The translations under genes and the position numbers were made by a program. A stretch of DNA of 64,000 bases from Planctomycetaceae bacterium. GTDB taxonomy: Bacteria > Planctomycetota > Planctomycetia > Pirellulales > Pirellulaceae. The notes beneath the pieces were generated by a model. It was not told the origin of the DNA. It saw nothing but the letters and a program-made list of their open reading frames with translations, and did no database searches. Location: positions 620,001 through 684,000 of the forward strand of contig JACKHM010000001.1 of the NCBI GenBank assembly GCA_020638995.1. Reading direction: 5' to 3'. Of this stretch, positions 35,175 to 43,966 are shown one piece after another (the stretch's first letter is position 1; each line of letters opens with the position of its first letter).

Positions 35175-36571
35175 GGGTAGCTCCTTGTGTGACCGGGTTT
35201 GCCGGCTGAGTGATTGGAATTGGTTCGGTCTGCTGCGAAGTAGACACTCGTACCTTGGGCCTCGATGGCCTCGCTGATTCGATCGAGCGCTTGGGCATAT
35301 GCTGCCGTCCTCATATCGATGCCTTTATCGTTCATGAACTCGTAGATCGCGTTGAACTCGCGGGCCATGATCTTTTGCAATCGCTCGTGAACTTCCTCTA
35401 CGGTCCAGTAATAACCCGCGAGGTTCTGGACCCACTCGAAGTAGCTCACCGTCACGCCGCCCGCGTTGGCCAGGATATCCGGCACGACCAAGGTTCCTTT
35501 CGCTGTCAGAATCTCATCGGCTTGGCTCGTGGTGGGACCGTTGGCAACCTCGATGATGACCGGTGCCTTGACCCGATCCGCATTGTCTTGCGTGATCTGG
35601 TTCTCCAAGGCGGCTGGGATCAGCACGTCCACGTCCAGTTCCAGTAAGGCCTCATTGCTGATCACCTCGCCGGTGGCGGAATCGTGGCGCGAGCAGTTAC
35701 AATCGGCGCTACCGCATTTTAGACAGTCACAAACGGATCGGCTGCTGTACACGGCTCCAACCGCTTGGCCTTCTTTCTTCAACTGGATCGCGCGCGGAAT
35801 ATCAAGTCCTTCTTCGCGATAAACACCGCCGCGCGAATCGCTGGTGGCGACGACGCGATACCCATCGTCATACAGTAGTCTCGCCACGTGCTGGCCCGCG
35901 TTACCGAATCCTTGAACGGCAACACGCACGTTAGCGGGCTTCCAATTTCTTATTCGCTCCAGTTCCTTGATGCAGTAATACGCTCCGCGGCCCGTCGCGT
36001 CGTCGCGACCGAGGCTGCCACCCAAAGGGATCGGTTTGCCGGTGATCATCGCGGGCGTCCGTTGACGATGGATCTTTCCGTATTCGTCCATCATCCAGCC
36101 CATGATCATTGCATTCGTATAGACGTCCGGGGCAGGAATGTCGGTGTTGGGACCGATGAAGTCGGCCATCTCGTCGACGAAACCGCGGCTCAGTCGTTCC
36201 AGTTCCATGCGTGACAGTTGCTTCGGATCGACAACCACACCTCCCTTGCCGCCTCCAAACGGGATTCCGACAACCGCACACTTGCACGTCATCCAAAAGG
36301 CTAGTGCTTTGACTTCACCCAGCGAGACCTGAGGATGAAAGCGGATACCGCCTTTCGTCGGGCCGCGAGTACAGTCGTATCGGACTCGATAACCACGGAA
36401 TACGCGAAGCGACCCGTCATCCATCCGAACTGGAATTGAGACCTCCAGTATAGCCTTGGGATGCTTCAACTTCTCCAATGCTTCGCTATCGATCGCCGCA
36501 AATTCAGCGGCTCGATCTAAGCGACCTATGGCGTCGGTAAAGATTCCGTCGCTCTCCGAAACAGGCATCAC
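35171..36571 (-). CDS. gdhA: Glu/Leu/Phe/Val dehydrogenase with Cys-rich insertion
   Basis: A glutamate dehydrogenase that interconverts glutamate and 2-oxoglutarate plus ammonium. The N-terminal part has TKGGIRFHP and the catalytic-lysine region FGGGKGGVVVDP; the Rossmann domain has VAVQGFGNAGQHVA and PAALENQIT; ILANAGGVTVSYFEW follows. Unusually, residues 281-296 carry CDCLKCGSADCNCSRH, five cysteines and a histidine inside the nucleotide domain, which could bind a metal or act as a redox switch. It leads an operon under an ECF-type promoter 48 bases upstream. Confidence 0.9.
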   Translation of the reverse strand: MMPVSESDGIFTDAIGRLDRAAEFAAIDSEALEKLKHPKAILEVSIPVRMDDGSLRVFRGYRVRYDCTRGPTKGGIRFHPQVSLGEVKALAFWMTCKCAVVGIPFGGGKGGVVVDPKQLSRMELERLSRGFVDEMADFIGPNTDIPAPDVYTNAMIMGWMMDEYGKIHRQRTPAMITGKPIPLGGSLGRDDATGRGAYYCIKELERIRNWKPANVRVAVQGFGNAGQHVARLLYDDGYRVVATSDSRGGVYREEGLDIPRAIQLKKEGQAVGAVYSSRSVCDCLKCGSADCNCSRHDSATGEVISNEALLELDVDVLIPAALENQITQDNADRVKAPVIIEVANGPTTSQADEILTAKGTLVVPDILANAGGVTVSYFEWVQNLAGYYWTVEEVHERLQKIMAREFNAIYEFMNDKGIDMRTAAYAQALDRISEAIEAQGTSVYFAADRTNSNHSAGKPGHTRSYP

Positions 36572-36690
36572 TGACTCCGATCTTTTGTCTTATGTGCAGA
36601 ACCGCACTTCCGCCGTTGTTAGATGCTCGCACTTGTACGTTTCTTCACCTGAATATCTTTATTTCTCTAGAAGAATAAATCGCGGATAAC
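36572..36690. other. Divergent promoter region, copy A of a duplicated sequence
   Basis: Between gdhA and the decayed Cys-rich gene copy. It holds the gdhA promoter and a segment matching 38583-38680 downstream. Confidence 0.5.
36619..36646 (-). promoter_or_regulatory. ECF-type promoter, gdhA operon
   Basis: On the minus strand GTGAAGAAA (GAAGAAA at 36646-36640), 13 bases, GCATCTAA (36626-36619). The expected transcript starts about 40 bases before gdhA. Confidence 0.7.
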
Positions 36691-36980
36691 GTGAATTCTC
36701 AACTGGAAGCAGGCGTAGCTTTTTGTGTCATATCCAAGCAACTTCCTCAAAACGGTTTGGCTCGTGCCCCATGCTGCCGACAGCACTACAAAGGACAGAA
36801 ACACGATACGAATCGCGATTCGCGCAGAGATCCCGAAACGAATCATTACTCCCTCGCGTCACCGCCTCTCGAAGACTCTGCTATTGCTTGCAGCGGTGCT
36901 CCACCGCCAAGGCAATCTTCTGGCGTTGTCGCGGAACACGTTATGAGGCGTCACGGATTGATTCCGGAACGTTGTGCCGC
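36619..36980. repeat. Copy A of a duplicated promoter-leader-gene segment
   Basis: Matches copy B at 38583-38960. Shared in order are the TTAGATGC-N13-TTTCTTC promoter, an A/T-rich stretch, ACGTGAA(T/C)TC, the signal-peptide region (CTCGAAGACTCTGCTA, GCAGCGGTGCT) and a GCGTCACG...CCGGAA patch. Identity is high over the signal-peptide part and lower elsewhere. Confidence 0.6.
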
Positions 36981-37060
36981 ACCCAGGCATCCACATCGTC
37001 CATCTCAAGCGAAACGCTCGCACAGAGTTCACGATGCGATCATGAACTGCCACTCTTGCA
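36805..37060 (+). pseudogene. Decayed copy of the Cys-rich exported protein gene
   Basis: The sequence matches the gene at 38808, but the start ATG is ATT here (36845-36847). The signal segment SKTLLLLAAVL is retained, after which the frame shifts and meets a stop near 36944. Later parts still show traces of the Cys codons (CHSCSCTIAT in another frame). No intact protein is encoded. It lies tail to tail with the DUF1598 gene. Confidence 0.6.
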
Positions 37061-37066
37061 GCTGCA

Positions 37067-38452
37067 CTATTGCCACCACAGTGACTTGTTCACCGGGATT
37101 GCTCGCTTACGAACGACGCTCACGTTTGAGTCGACGTCAGTGCGACTGGCAACTTGCCACGACTCGATTTGCACACCGCCCGATGCCGTCACGATTACTG
37201 AGTTGCGAGTTCTAAGAAAGCTGACTTCGGGTGAGATCTTTTTTGCGGCATTCCACTTTTTCAGCGCGAGGTCCGACGACTCGCTGCTCAGCAATGGCAA
37301 ACTAACGCCAGCAACTGCGAAGAGCCGCTCTTTCTCGATCAGCGCCGCAACAACGCACATGTCCATCAAATTGCGAAGTTCACCAAAGACAGGATCGACA
37401 GTCGACAACTCGTCGTATTTATCCGTCATGTTATCGGCCCACCGCTTCGCGTGGACGCTTGTGCGACCGGTTGCGGCGACACTGCCATCTTCGGTGACGA
37501 ACTCGTCTTCCGTCATGACCTTCACCCCAGGACCACGGAGTTCCCAGGCTAGTTTATCTTCACTTGCGGCCATGGGTTCATAATTGCACGCCATCCACCA
37601 ACGTGGATTCACATCGCCAGATACACGACTTGACTTGATCATTTCAAGATAGCTGCTGAATCCGCGAATCGGAGACTTTTCGAGATTCATAGCCAGTCGC
37701 TTCATTCGATAGTCCGCTGCGACCAGGACGCGAGCAAAGCGGCTTGTCTCGGGCACTCCGGTCAACTTCACTATTTGCGGGCCGAAAGCTTGCTTCACAG
37801 CGGCCTCGAATTGCGGTGTTGGACGCAACGGGCGACCGCGTTGCGAGTCAAACAATGCTTGCAAGTTGCGATGCCCTTCAGCAGTCGGATCGATGGAAAC
37901 GCTGATGCCACCGCGACGTGCTTCATGAACAGTTCGCATGGCGACCAGGAAATCGTCCAGCTGCAACACGGGTCGACCCGTGGTGATTCCAACGACCGTT
38001 GCATCGTCAGCAACTCGCCAGCCTTCGCCTGGCCCGGCCAGAACGACGTCATTCTCCTCGGGATAAACGAACACGTACTGAATACGTTGAATTCCGGCCA
38101 GAAACTTTACTTCATCCGCCAACTGGCCCGAATCGTTTTTCAATGCGTCTTGGCATGCGGCTTCTAGAGCCCGCAACGAAACCATGCGCAACTCGACAGG
38201 GGCGACGAGAGCACCGGCGGGCGCCTTCACTTCTTTGCGCAGATGTTCCAGCAAAAGGCGGCGTCCGCTAACGCTGGGCGGTCCGACGACGCCATCGACG
38301 TCGATCGAAACGCCGCCGACCGCACTATTTCGAAAGTTCCCACGACCAGCCAGCGCCGGACTACACAGGCTAGTGACATACGCGATCGCAATTGCAGCAC
38401 GGCAAATCTGCCGTACTCTAAAATCACTCGATTTAAAAACACGACGTGACAT
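37067..38452 (-). CDS. DUF1598-family exported protein
   Basis: The 461-residue product has an N-terminal signal (AIAYVTSLCSPALA), NSAVGGVSIDVDGVVG, a central block IQRIQYVFVYPEENDVVLAGPGEGWRV, then PVLQLDDFLVAMRTV and NPRWWMACNYEPM. These are typical of DUF1598, a family I know from planctomycetes and of unknown function. GGGAG precedes the ATG at 38452. An ECF-type promoter lies about 130 bases upstream. It is flanked by the two copies of a duplicated segment. Confidence 0.8.
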   Translation of the reverse strand: MSRRVFKSSDFRVRQICRAAIAIAYVTSLCSPALAGRGNFRNSAVGGVSIDVDGVVGPPSVSGRRLLLEHLRKEVKAPAGALVAPVELRMVSLRALEAACQDALKNDSGQLADEVKFLAGIQRIQYVFVYPEENDVVLAGPGEGWRVADDATVVGITTGRPVLQLDDFLVAMRTVHEARRGGISVSIDPTAEGHRNLQALFDSQRGRPLRPTPQFEAAVKQAFGPQIVKLTGVPETSRFARVLVAADYRMKRLAMNLEKSPIRGFSSYLEMIKSSRVSGDVNPRWWMACNYEPMAASEDKLAWELRGPGVKVMTEDEFVTEDGSVAATGRTSVHAKRWADNMTDKYDELSTVDPVFGELRNLMDMCVVAALIEKERLFAVAGVSLPLLSSESSDLALKKWNAAKKISPEVSFLRTRNSVIVTASGGVQIESWQVASRTDVDSNVSVVRKRAIPVNKSLWWQ

Positions 38453-38807
38453 CTCGCAACTCCCTATTAGCTGAAATCGATCCTGGGCCACTGTTGACAC
38501 TTGGCCGTTCATCGTCGCTGCGAACTACCGCTCAGCGATTTGGTCTGTTCCGGTGCTCCAGTTCATCGAAGCCTGAGAGTATTTAGATGCTCGAACGGGG
38601 CCGTTTCTTCTTGCCGATAAATTAATTTCTGCAAAAAAGAAACAGCACTTGACGTGAACTCGCAGGTGGCGGTAAACGTACCTTCATTAAGGCGTGGCGG
38701 GCAACTTTTTCTCGATGAATTGATTAATGTCTCACCCTGCCAACACCGATACGAAGGACTGAAACGGAATGCGAAAGGCAAACCATTCAAGGAATGCAGA
38801 ACGGATC
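38453..38807. other. Divergent regulatory region, copy B
   Basis: No gene is seen. It holds the leftward ECF-type promoter (38583-38610) and, rightward, GTGAACT at about 38653 followed after 16 bases by CGTACC, a possible second ECF-like promoter for the Cys-rich gene. Confidence 0.4.
38583..38610 (-). promoter_or_regulatory. ECF-type promoter, DUF1598 gene
   Basis: Minus-strand GAAGAAA (38610-38604), 13 bases, GCATCTAA (38590-38583). Both boxes are exact, although the bases upstream of GAAGAAA read CAA rather than CGT. Confidence 0.65.
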
Positions 38808-38960
38808 ATGACTTCCTCGCGTCGCTACATCTCGAAGACTCTGCTACTGCTGGCAGCGGTGCTTGTACCGCTGCAGCAGTCGTTCGCGGCAAATTGCTGC
38901 TGCCGGCAGGGATCAAGCTCGGAGATGCGTCACGCTGATGATACCGGAATGTCGTGCTGC
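38583..38960. repeat. Copy B of a duplicated promoter-leader-gene segment
   Basis: Partner of 36619-36980. This copy keeps the intact downstream gene. Confidence 0.6.
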
Positions 38961-39272
38961 TTCCAGAATGAGTCTTCGTGTTGCTCAAACGTAGACACCG
39001 CGACAACTTCCTGTTGCGGCGACAAGCAAGATACCGAGGCGAAACCTTGCCATTGCCCGGCGGGCTCGTGCGTGCAAGACGACCCAACCACCGCGGAACC
39101 GCCGGCCACGAGTGAAATCCCAGACCGGAGCGAACTGGTCCAAGCAGCTCTCACCAGCCCCGCTGCCAGCGACTCCAAGCTTTCGCTGACTGCGAAGCTT
39201 CCTAACGCCACGGCAACAAGATCTTTGGGCGGCGCAGATCGTTGCGTCTTGCTCTGCCGCTTCACGCTGTAA
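38808..39272 (+). CDS. Small exported Cys-rich protein
   Basis: The 154-residue product has a signal peptide (SKTLLLLAAVLVPLQQSFAA) and a Cys-dense mature region: CCCRQ, SCCFQ, SCCSN, SCCGD, CHCPAGSC. The repeated Cys-Cys pairs suggest metal binding in the periplasm. The C-terminal half is low in structure, with a final CVLLCRFTL. A decayed copy lies at 36805-37060. No named family is recognised. Confidence 0.65.
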   Translation: MTSSRRYISKTLLLLAAVLVPLQQSFAANCCCRQGSSSEMRHADDTGMSCCFQNESSCCSNVDTATTSCCGDKQDTEAKPCHCPAGSCVQDDPTTAEPPATSEIPDRSELVQAALTSPAASDSKLSLTAKLPNATATRSLGGADRCVLLCRFTL

Positions 39273-39426
39273 TCTCTCCTTCGTCCACACGAGGCACGCT
39301 GCCTCCGTCTGCCTGTTACCACTTGAGGCCGCGCCTCGAAACCGTTCGTGACGGTACGTAACAGACTTCTTTGGATTGAACCTGCGTATCAATGCCGCCT
39401 GTGCGGCATGTCAGAAGGAGAGAACT

Positions 39427-40080
39427 ATGATGATGCAACTTACTCATATCGTGGAAGACTGCCCGATTTGTGGACGACCTATCGAGCTTGCCAGTGAGGC
39501 TGTTGGCCGTGAGGTCGCTTGTGGCCACTGCCGAGGCCAGTTCGTTGTCTTCGAAGCCGCTGACGGTGAAACCACGACCGTCGCGTGTGGCGAAACGAAC
39601 TTGCTAGAGCGGGCCGATCGCCTGTTGGAACTGACGGCACAGGAAGCAGATCGCGAGAATGAGGTCACTCAGCCAACTGCAGTTGTCGCCGAGCCGCGAG
39701 ATGAAGTCTTCGCGCGGCTGGCGACGGATCTGGCGGAATCGGGATTGCGAGTCGTCCGAGCCAAGACTGCGGGCGAGGCGATACGACACTGTGCGACTTA
39801 CCAGCCAACGTTGATCGTGTCCAACTTGGACCTGCCGGACCAAAGCGGCTGGCTGCTGGCTGGGAAACTCCGTTTCGTCGATCCCGATGTCCGTGTCTGG
39901 CTCTATCAGCCTCAATCTTCGTCCTACGAGAAGGGCATGGCGAGATTCCTGAAAGTGGAGGAGTTGCTGGACTACGGCGGCGATCTTCTGGGACTTTCGG
40001 AGACCATCATTCAACTGATCGCAGACAAACGTGAGCCGAACAGCGCGCCGGGCAAATCTGCCAAGCTTGTCGCGGCATAA
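39427..40080 (+). CDS. Zinc-ribbon plus receiver-like domain protein
   Basis: The N-terminus is a two-knuckle zinc ribbon (CPICGRPIELASEAVGREVACGHC). After a linker, residues about 95-200 look like a response-regulator receiver: RLATDLAESGLRVVRAKTAGEAIRHCATYQPTLIVSNLDLPDQSGW. The usual phospho-Asp site reads SNLD, and the N-terminal acidic pair is not obvious, so it may be a pseudo-receiver. AAGGAG precedes the ATG at 39427. Confidence 0.6.
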   Translation: MMMQLTHIVEDCPICGRPIELASEAVGREVACGHCRGQFVVFEAADGETTTVACGETNLLERADRLLELTAQEADRENEVTQPTAVVAEPRDEVFARLATDLAESGLRVVRAKTAGEAIRHCATYQPTLIVSNLDLPDQSGWLLAGKLRFVDPDVRVWLYQPQSSSYEKGMARFLKVEELLDYGGDLLGLSETIIQLIADKREPNSAPGKSAKLVAA

Positions 40081-40172
40081 CTGCGAGACCATTGGTGCGA
40101 TTTTGCGCAAAAAAACGCTTATCAACAGTCACTCGTCTGCCACTCGGCGGACAACACACGAGGAGATTTAAC

Positions 40173-40886
40173 ATGTTATCTCAACCAACCACACGTCGTT
40201 CCAGCATCGTCTTGTTTGCCTTCAGCCTCACTCTCGGCATGGCCGCCTCTTACGCTTGGGCGGATGAAGGGCACAATCACGCCGACGGACACAATCACGC
40301 CCAGGGTGCACAAGCCGCAGGCCATCACGGCGGACAGGTCGCCAAGACGAAGGATCTTTGTCTGGAAATCGTCTACCAGCCGAAGGAAACTCGCATCTAT
40401 CTTTACGACCACGCGCACAATCATCTCAGCGCGCGAGGCATCACGGGCGAAGCGTCGCTGCAAATTCGTGGCAATGACAAAGTGTATCGTTTCCCGGCGA
40501 AGTACGTCGCTGGAGCAAGCCAAGGTGACCACGACTATCTCGCCGTCTTCGCCGACGTGAGCAACATTCCCGACGGTGACATGCAAGTCACGATGCACTT
40601 GGAAAACCTTCCGGCAACCAGCGAACGCACGGCGCACTTCACGCAGACCTTCGCCTTGGCGAAATTGAACGTGTCGGTCGCTCAATTGACTGAAGGAGAT
40701 CGTGCGGGAGTCGCACGCCAACAGGTTTGTCCAGTGATGGGTACCAAGCTGGGAAGCCACGGAACGCCCATCAAGATGCTGGTCGGTGATCAGCCGCTGT
40801 ACTTGTGCTGCAAAGGTTGCATTCGCAAGTTGGAAGCAGATCCGCAAACCTACCTGGCGAAGATCTCCAGCCCCCGCGGCAACTGA
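40173..40886 (+). CDS. Exported His-rich protein with C-terminal YHS-like metal domain
   Basis: A signal peptide (to AWA-DEG) precedes HNHADGHNHAQG, a His-rich metal-binding leader. The centre is a beta-rich domain of about 120 residues (LEIVYQPKETRIYLYDH and following). The C-terminus reads VCPVMGTKLGSHGTPIKMLVGD and LCCKGCIRKLEADPQTYLAKI, a YHS-like heavy-metal domain also seen in the lipoprotein at 61370-61825. AGGAG precedes the ATG at 40173. It probably binds Cu or a similar ion in the periplasm. Confidence 0.7.
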   Translation: MLSQPTTRRSSIVLFAFSLTLGMAASYAWADEGHNHADGHNHAQGAQAAGHHGGQVAKTKDLCLEIVYQPKETRIYLYDHAHNHLSARGITGEASLQIRGNDKVYRFPAKYVAGASQGDHDYLAVFADVSNIPDGDMQVTMHLENLPATSERTAHFTQTFALAKLNVSVAQLTEGDRAGVARQQVCPVMGTKLGSHGTPIKMLVGDQPLYLCCKGCIRKLEADPQTYLAKISSPRGN

Positions 40887-40979
40887 CGGATCGGTTGCCG
40901 TGACCGTCGCCCGCGCCACACGGATGTGGCGCGGCGACGGTTTTCGCCGATCATCACCGCAATCACGGAGGAACAGACG

Positions 40980-41732
40980 ATGCGTCACTCAAATCACTCT
41001 ATTACAACAAACGTGCTCTTCGCCCTCGGCCTCACGGTTGCCATCCAAGCGACCGTTGTTGCACAAGACGACCTCAACAGGCTGCCACCCACACAAATCT
41101 CGATCGACTCTGCCATCTTGGCATCGTTCACCGACGAGCCCTGTCATCACTTTGAAGAAGCCAGGGCCCGCCTTGCCGCAGCAGATGCTCGACAGGCCGC
41201 AGATCATCTGCGAATCGGTGCCGCGTTCCTGAAGCTGGAAGCGGCGCGGGCAACTCCACAGGGCCATGAACCGTTAGCTGCTTCAATCCGCGAACTGGAA
41301 GAACTCGCGGAGGCTGTCGAGCAAGGAGCCGTGCGAGCCACCTCGCCGCTTGATGCAGCCTTCATGCGGGCGCACTACGCCTTAGCGGGGCATCACTGCA
41401 TCAAGGCGGCTCATCGCTGCTGCCAGGTCAACACGCTGCAACACCAAGCCGAGTCGCAACAATCGAGTCAGGATCTACGAGCAGCGGCCAAGCACCTTGA
41501 ACGGGCCTCCTGGTGGGGGCAGCAAGAAGTCGATTTCGAGACCGCCGAACTGTTGCAGAAGTCGCACCTTGCCGCAGATGCTTTGAGCTCCAACGCACCT
41601 CAGGCTCATGACAACGCAACTCAAGCCATCGTCGGTTTGAGCGGCAAGCTTGAGAAGCTAACAGGCCGCAAGATCATGCTCGCCCCGCAGGTGACCGAGG
41701 CGGACGAGCTTGGACCGTCCATCTTTCGTTAA
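40980..41732 (+). CDS. Exported helical protein of unknown function
   Basis: The 250-residue product has a signal peptide (to VVAQ) and is then almost entirely helical, with heptad-like Ala/Leu/Glu repeats and scattered His and Cys (HYALAGHHCIKAAHRCCQ). Nothing is recognised. CGGAGG lies ahead of the ATG at 40980. It is on the same strand as the YHS-like gene 94 bases upstream. Confidence 0.6.
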   Translation: MRHSNHSITTNVLFALGLTVAIQATVVAQDDLNRLPPTQISIDSAILASFTDEPCHHFEEARARLAAADARQAADHLRIGAAFLKLEAARATPQGHEPLAASIRELEELAEAVEQGAVRATSPLDAAFMRAHYALAGHHCIKAAHRCCQVNTLQHQAESQQSSQDLRAAAKHLERASWWGQQEVDFETAELLQKSHLAADALSSNAPQAHDNATQAIVGLSGKLEKLTGRKIMLAPQVTEADELGPSIFR

Positions 41733-41779
41733 ACAAGCTCGTTGAATGTCAAATTCGTAAACGCAAAAAGGAGTGAATC

Positions 41780-41902
41780 ATGAAACGGATCATCACCTGG
41801 ATCATCGTGGCGATTGCCTTAACGAGTGTGGCAGTAACCGGATGCCAGTCCATGGGTAGCGGCGGTAGTGGCTCTGACGGACACTATGGGCATAGCCACT
41901 AG
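41780..41902 (+). CDS. Forty-residue Gly/His-rich lipoprotein
   Basis: ATG 41780 follows AAAAGGAG by a normal spacing. The product has a lipoprotein signal (TSVAVTGC, Cys at residue 20), then SMGSGGSGSDGHYGHSH, a Gly/Ser/His tail. Such very short lipoproteins occur beside copper-handling genes; function is unknown. Confidence 0.55.
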   Translation: MKRIITWIIVAIALTSVAVTGCQSMGSGGSGSDGHYGHSH

Positions 41903-41920
41903 CTCACATTCCGCAATTAA

Positions 41921-42412
41921 ATGACTCACTCGCGAATTACCAAGCCGTCGACGCTCACGAGTCTAGCGAAGCGTGCCCGAGAACTTCCCGAACTTTACTT
42001 GATCGTGTGGGGTGGCCTCTTCAACGGCGTGTGGGAGTTCGCCCAATCGCCGCTGTATACGGACCACACACGGGGCTGGTGGTACGTCGTCTGGACGCGA
42101 TTGCACTGCACAGTCGGGGACATCATGATTCTGACAATCAGTTTCTGGTTGACGTGCATCCTGCTCCGATCTCGCGTGTGGATGCTAGAGAAACGTTCGC
42201 CAGGAGTGTTCTTTCTCGTCCTATTCGGACTCGGTTATACCGTCTTCAGTGAGTGGTACAACACATCTGTTTCAGTGACGTGGGAGTACACAGCTGCGAT
42301 GCCAGTGGTTTTGGGGATCGGGCTGACGCCCGTGCTGCAATGGCTGATCATCCCGCCGCTCGTCGGATGGGCGACACGTTGGCAGCTAAGTGGGCGGTTA
42401 CCTGGCGAGTGA
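41921..42412 (+). CDS. Hypothetical four-helix membrane protein
   Basis: The 163-residue product shows four hydrophobic helices and WEFAQSPLYTDH and FSEWYNTSVSVTWEYTAAMP motifs in the loops, with conserved-looking Trp, Glu and His residues. I do not recognise the family. It starts 18 bases after the small lipoprotein. Confidence 0.65.
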   Translation: MTHSRITKPSTLTSLAKRARELPELYLIVWGGLFNGVWEFAQSPLYTDHTRGWWYVVWTRLHCTVGDIMILTISFWLTCILLRSRVWMLEKRSPGVFFLVLFGLGYTVFSEWYNTSVSVTWEYTAAMPVVLGIGLTPVLQWLIIPPLVGWATRWQLSGRLPGE

Positions 42413-42422
42413 AGTGCCGAAA

Positions 42423-42453
42423 CAGCGAGACCGCTTCCTCTCGGTCCCGCTGC
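42423..42453. terminator. Hairpin between convergent genes
   Basis: CAGCGAGACCG pairs with CGGTCCCGCTG (one mismatch in 11) around an eight-base loop, just after the membrane-protein stop and before the stop of the convergent protease. It may end transcription from both sides. Confidence 0.5.
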
Positions 42454-42473
42454 TCGACAGGGAGTGTTACTTC

Positions 42474-43826
42474 TTACAGGTAAGGGCAGTGAATTCCCAA
42501 CGACTGATAGAAGGCATGCGGAACTGGGATCAGAATCAAGAACAGCAAGGCAAACGAGAACCAACCGATCGCCGAGCGACCGGTATCCAAGCGAGTGATG
42601 TCGTTCAGCGGGGGAATCCCTTTCCTGCCGGCGATAAAGTACGCGATGAAGGCCCACATGAGCAAACCGCTCCAGACGAACAGGCCTAAGAAGAAGAGTG
42701 TCAGTAAGGCGGCCGTGCTAATGGCACTGCTGCGTCGCTGGCCGAACATCGCGTCTGCGATATGCCCGCCATCCAGTTGGCCGATCGGCAGCAGATTGAG
42801 CGCCGTCACCAGCAGACCCAACCAACCCGCGAACGCGAGGGGATGCAATGCAAGTATGTGTCCGTACGAAATCGCGTCGCCCATCGACAGTTTGGCTATA
42901 AGAGTCAGCAGCACCGACGAGCCGACGCTGGTGCCGTGATGCATCAACATTCCACCGGGTTCGCTGGCGCCTTCGACGACGCTAGACATTTTCAAACCAA
43001 CCCAGAGTGCGGGAATGGCAAACACCAAGCCGGCCAAAGGTCCCGCCACTCCCACATCGAACAAAGCACGACGCGATGCTGAAGGCGATTTCAATCGAAT
43101 GAACGCGCCGAATGTGCCCAGCGCGAAGGGAATCGGAATAAAGTAGGGTAGCGTCACTTTCATTCCGTGCGCACGGGCCGCGAAGTAATGACCCAGTTCG
43201 TGTGCGCCCAAGATCAACATCAGCCCCAAGGAGTATGGCAGCCCGACGGCGAATTTGCTCGGCTCCGCGAGCAGGTTCACACCCTGGTGCAACGCGCCCG
43301 CCCACGTCGTGGTCAACAAAGTCGCGATAAACAAACCCCCATTGATCCAGGGCGGACGAGTTTTTCCCGCATCCTGTTCCAGCTCAATCGGCAGTACGAG
43401 CAGACGACTTCGCTCAAGTTCGTCTTCCTGTAGAAGAGTACTCAAACCCGTTCCCTTCAATCGCTCTCGTAGTTGCTCCGACACTTCTTCCGCGTCCCGC
43501 AGCAAGTCACCGTGCAAAGCGAGTACACCGCCAACGTTTTCCGTGGATCGTACGCGGAACAAGTCGTCGATTTGCAGGCCGTCTGGCAACACTACTTCCC
43601 GATCAGCTTCTGGCTCGACCGCACACCCATGACAACTTGCCTGCTCGCTTGTCCCCATCATCATGTGGGACATCGCCAGGCAACAGAGGATCATGATCAA
43701 CAGCACGACAAGCGGGCTGATCACGATGCCGAACGTCAACAGGACGTAAAACACCAGTATGGGGAGCAAGCACAGAACTACGATCCATGCCGCGCCGGAC
43801 AATCGTCGTTGGGAGGGTTGACTCAT
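42474..43826 (-). CDS. Site-2 protease-family (M50) membrane metalloprotease
   Basis: The zinc motif is LILGAHELGHYFAARAHG (HExxH) and the second site is IGQLDGGHIADAMFG, the LDG motif of site-2 proteases. Several membrane helices surround them. An N-terminal soluble part of about 150 residues follows two initial helices. The start at 43826 is chosen to drop an unlikely leader. S2P enzymes often cleave anti-sigma factors inside the membrane, and two such candidates lie near 62-64 kb; any link is conjecture. Confidence 0.85.
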   Translation of the reverse strand: MSQPSQRRLSGAAWIVVLCLLPILVFYVLLTFGIVISPLVVLLIMILCCLAMSHMMMGTSEQASCHGCAVEPEADREVVLPDGLQIDDLFRVRSTENVGGVLALHGDLLRDAEEVSEQLRERLKGTGLSTLLQEDELERSRLLVLPIELEQDAGKTRPPWINGGLFIATLLTTTWAGALHQGVNLLAEPSKFAVGLPYSLGLMLILGAHELGHYFAARAHGMKVTLPYFIPIPFALGTFGAFIRLKSPSASRRALFDVGVAGPLAGLVFAIPALWVGLKMSSVVEGASEPGGMLMHHGTSVGSSVLLTLIAKLSMGDAISYGHILALHPLAFAGWLGLLVTALNLLPIGQLDGGHIADAMFGQRRSSAISTAALLTLFFLGLFVWSGLLMWAFIAYFIAGRKGIPPLNDITRLDTGRSAIGWFSFALLFLILIPVPHAFYQSLGIHCPYL

Positions 43827-43966
43827 AGGGTGTGATAGCGAGAAAATCTCGGTCTTGTAGCGGACTTGATTGAACGAGTTGCGATTGTTCGACTTTATGT
43901 CCAGCGGCGAGGCGCGCTCGGCCGAGGTGTCTGACCACAACGCGCCTCGCACGGGACACACTCACA

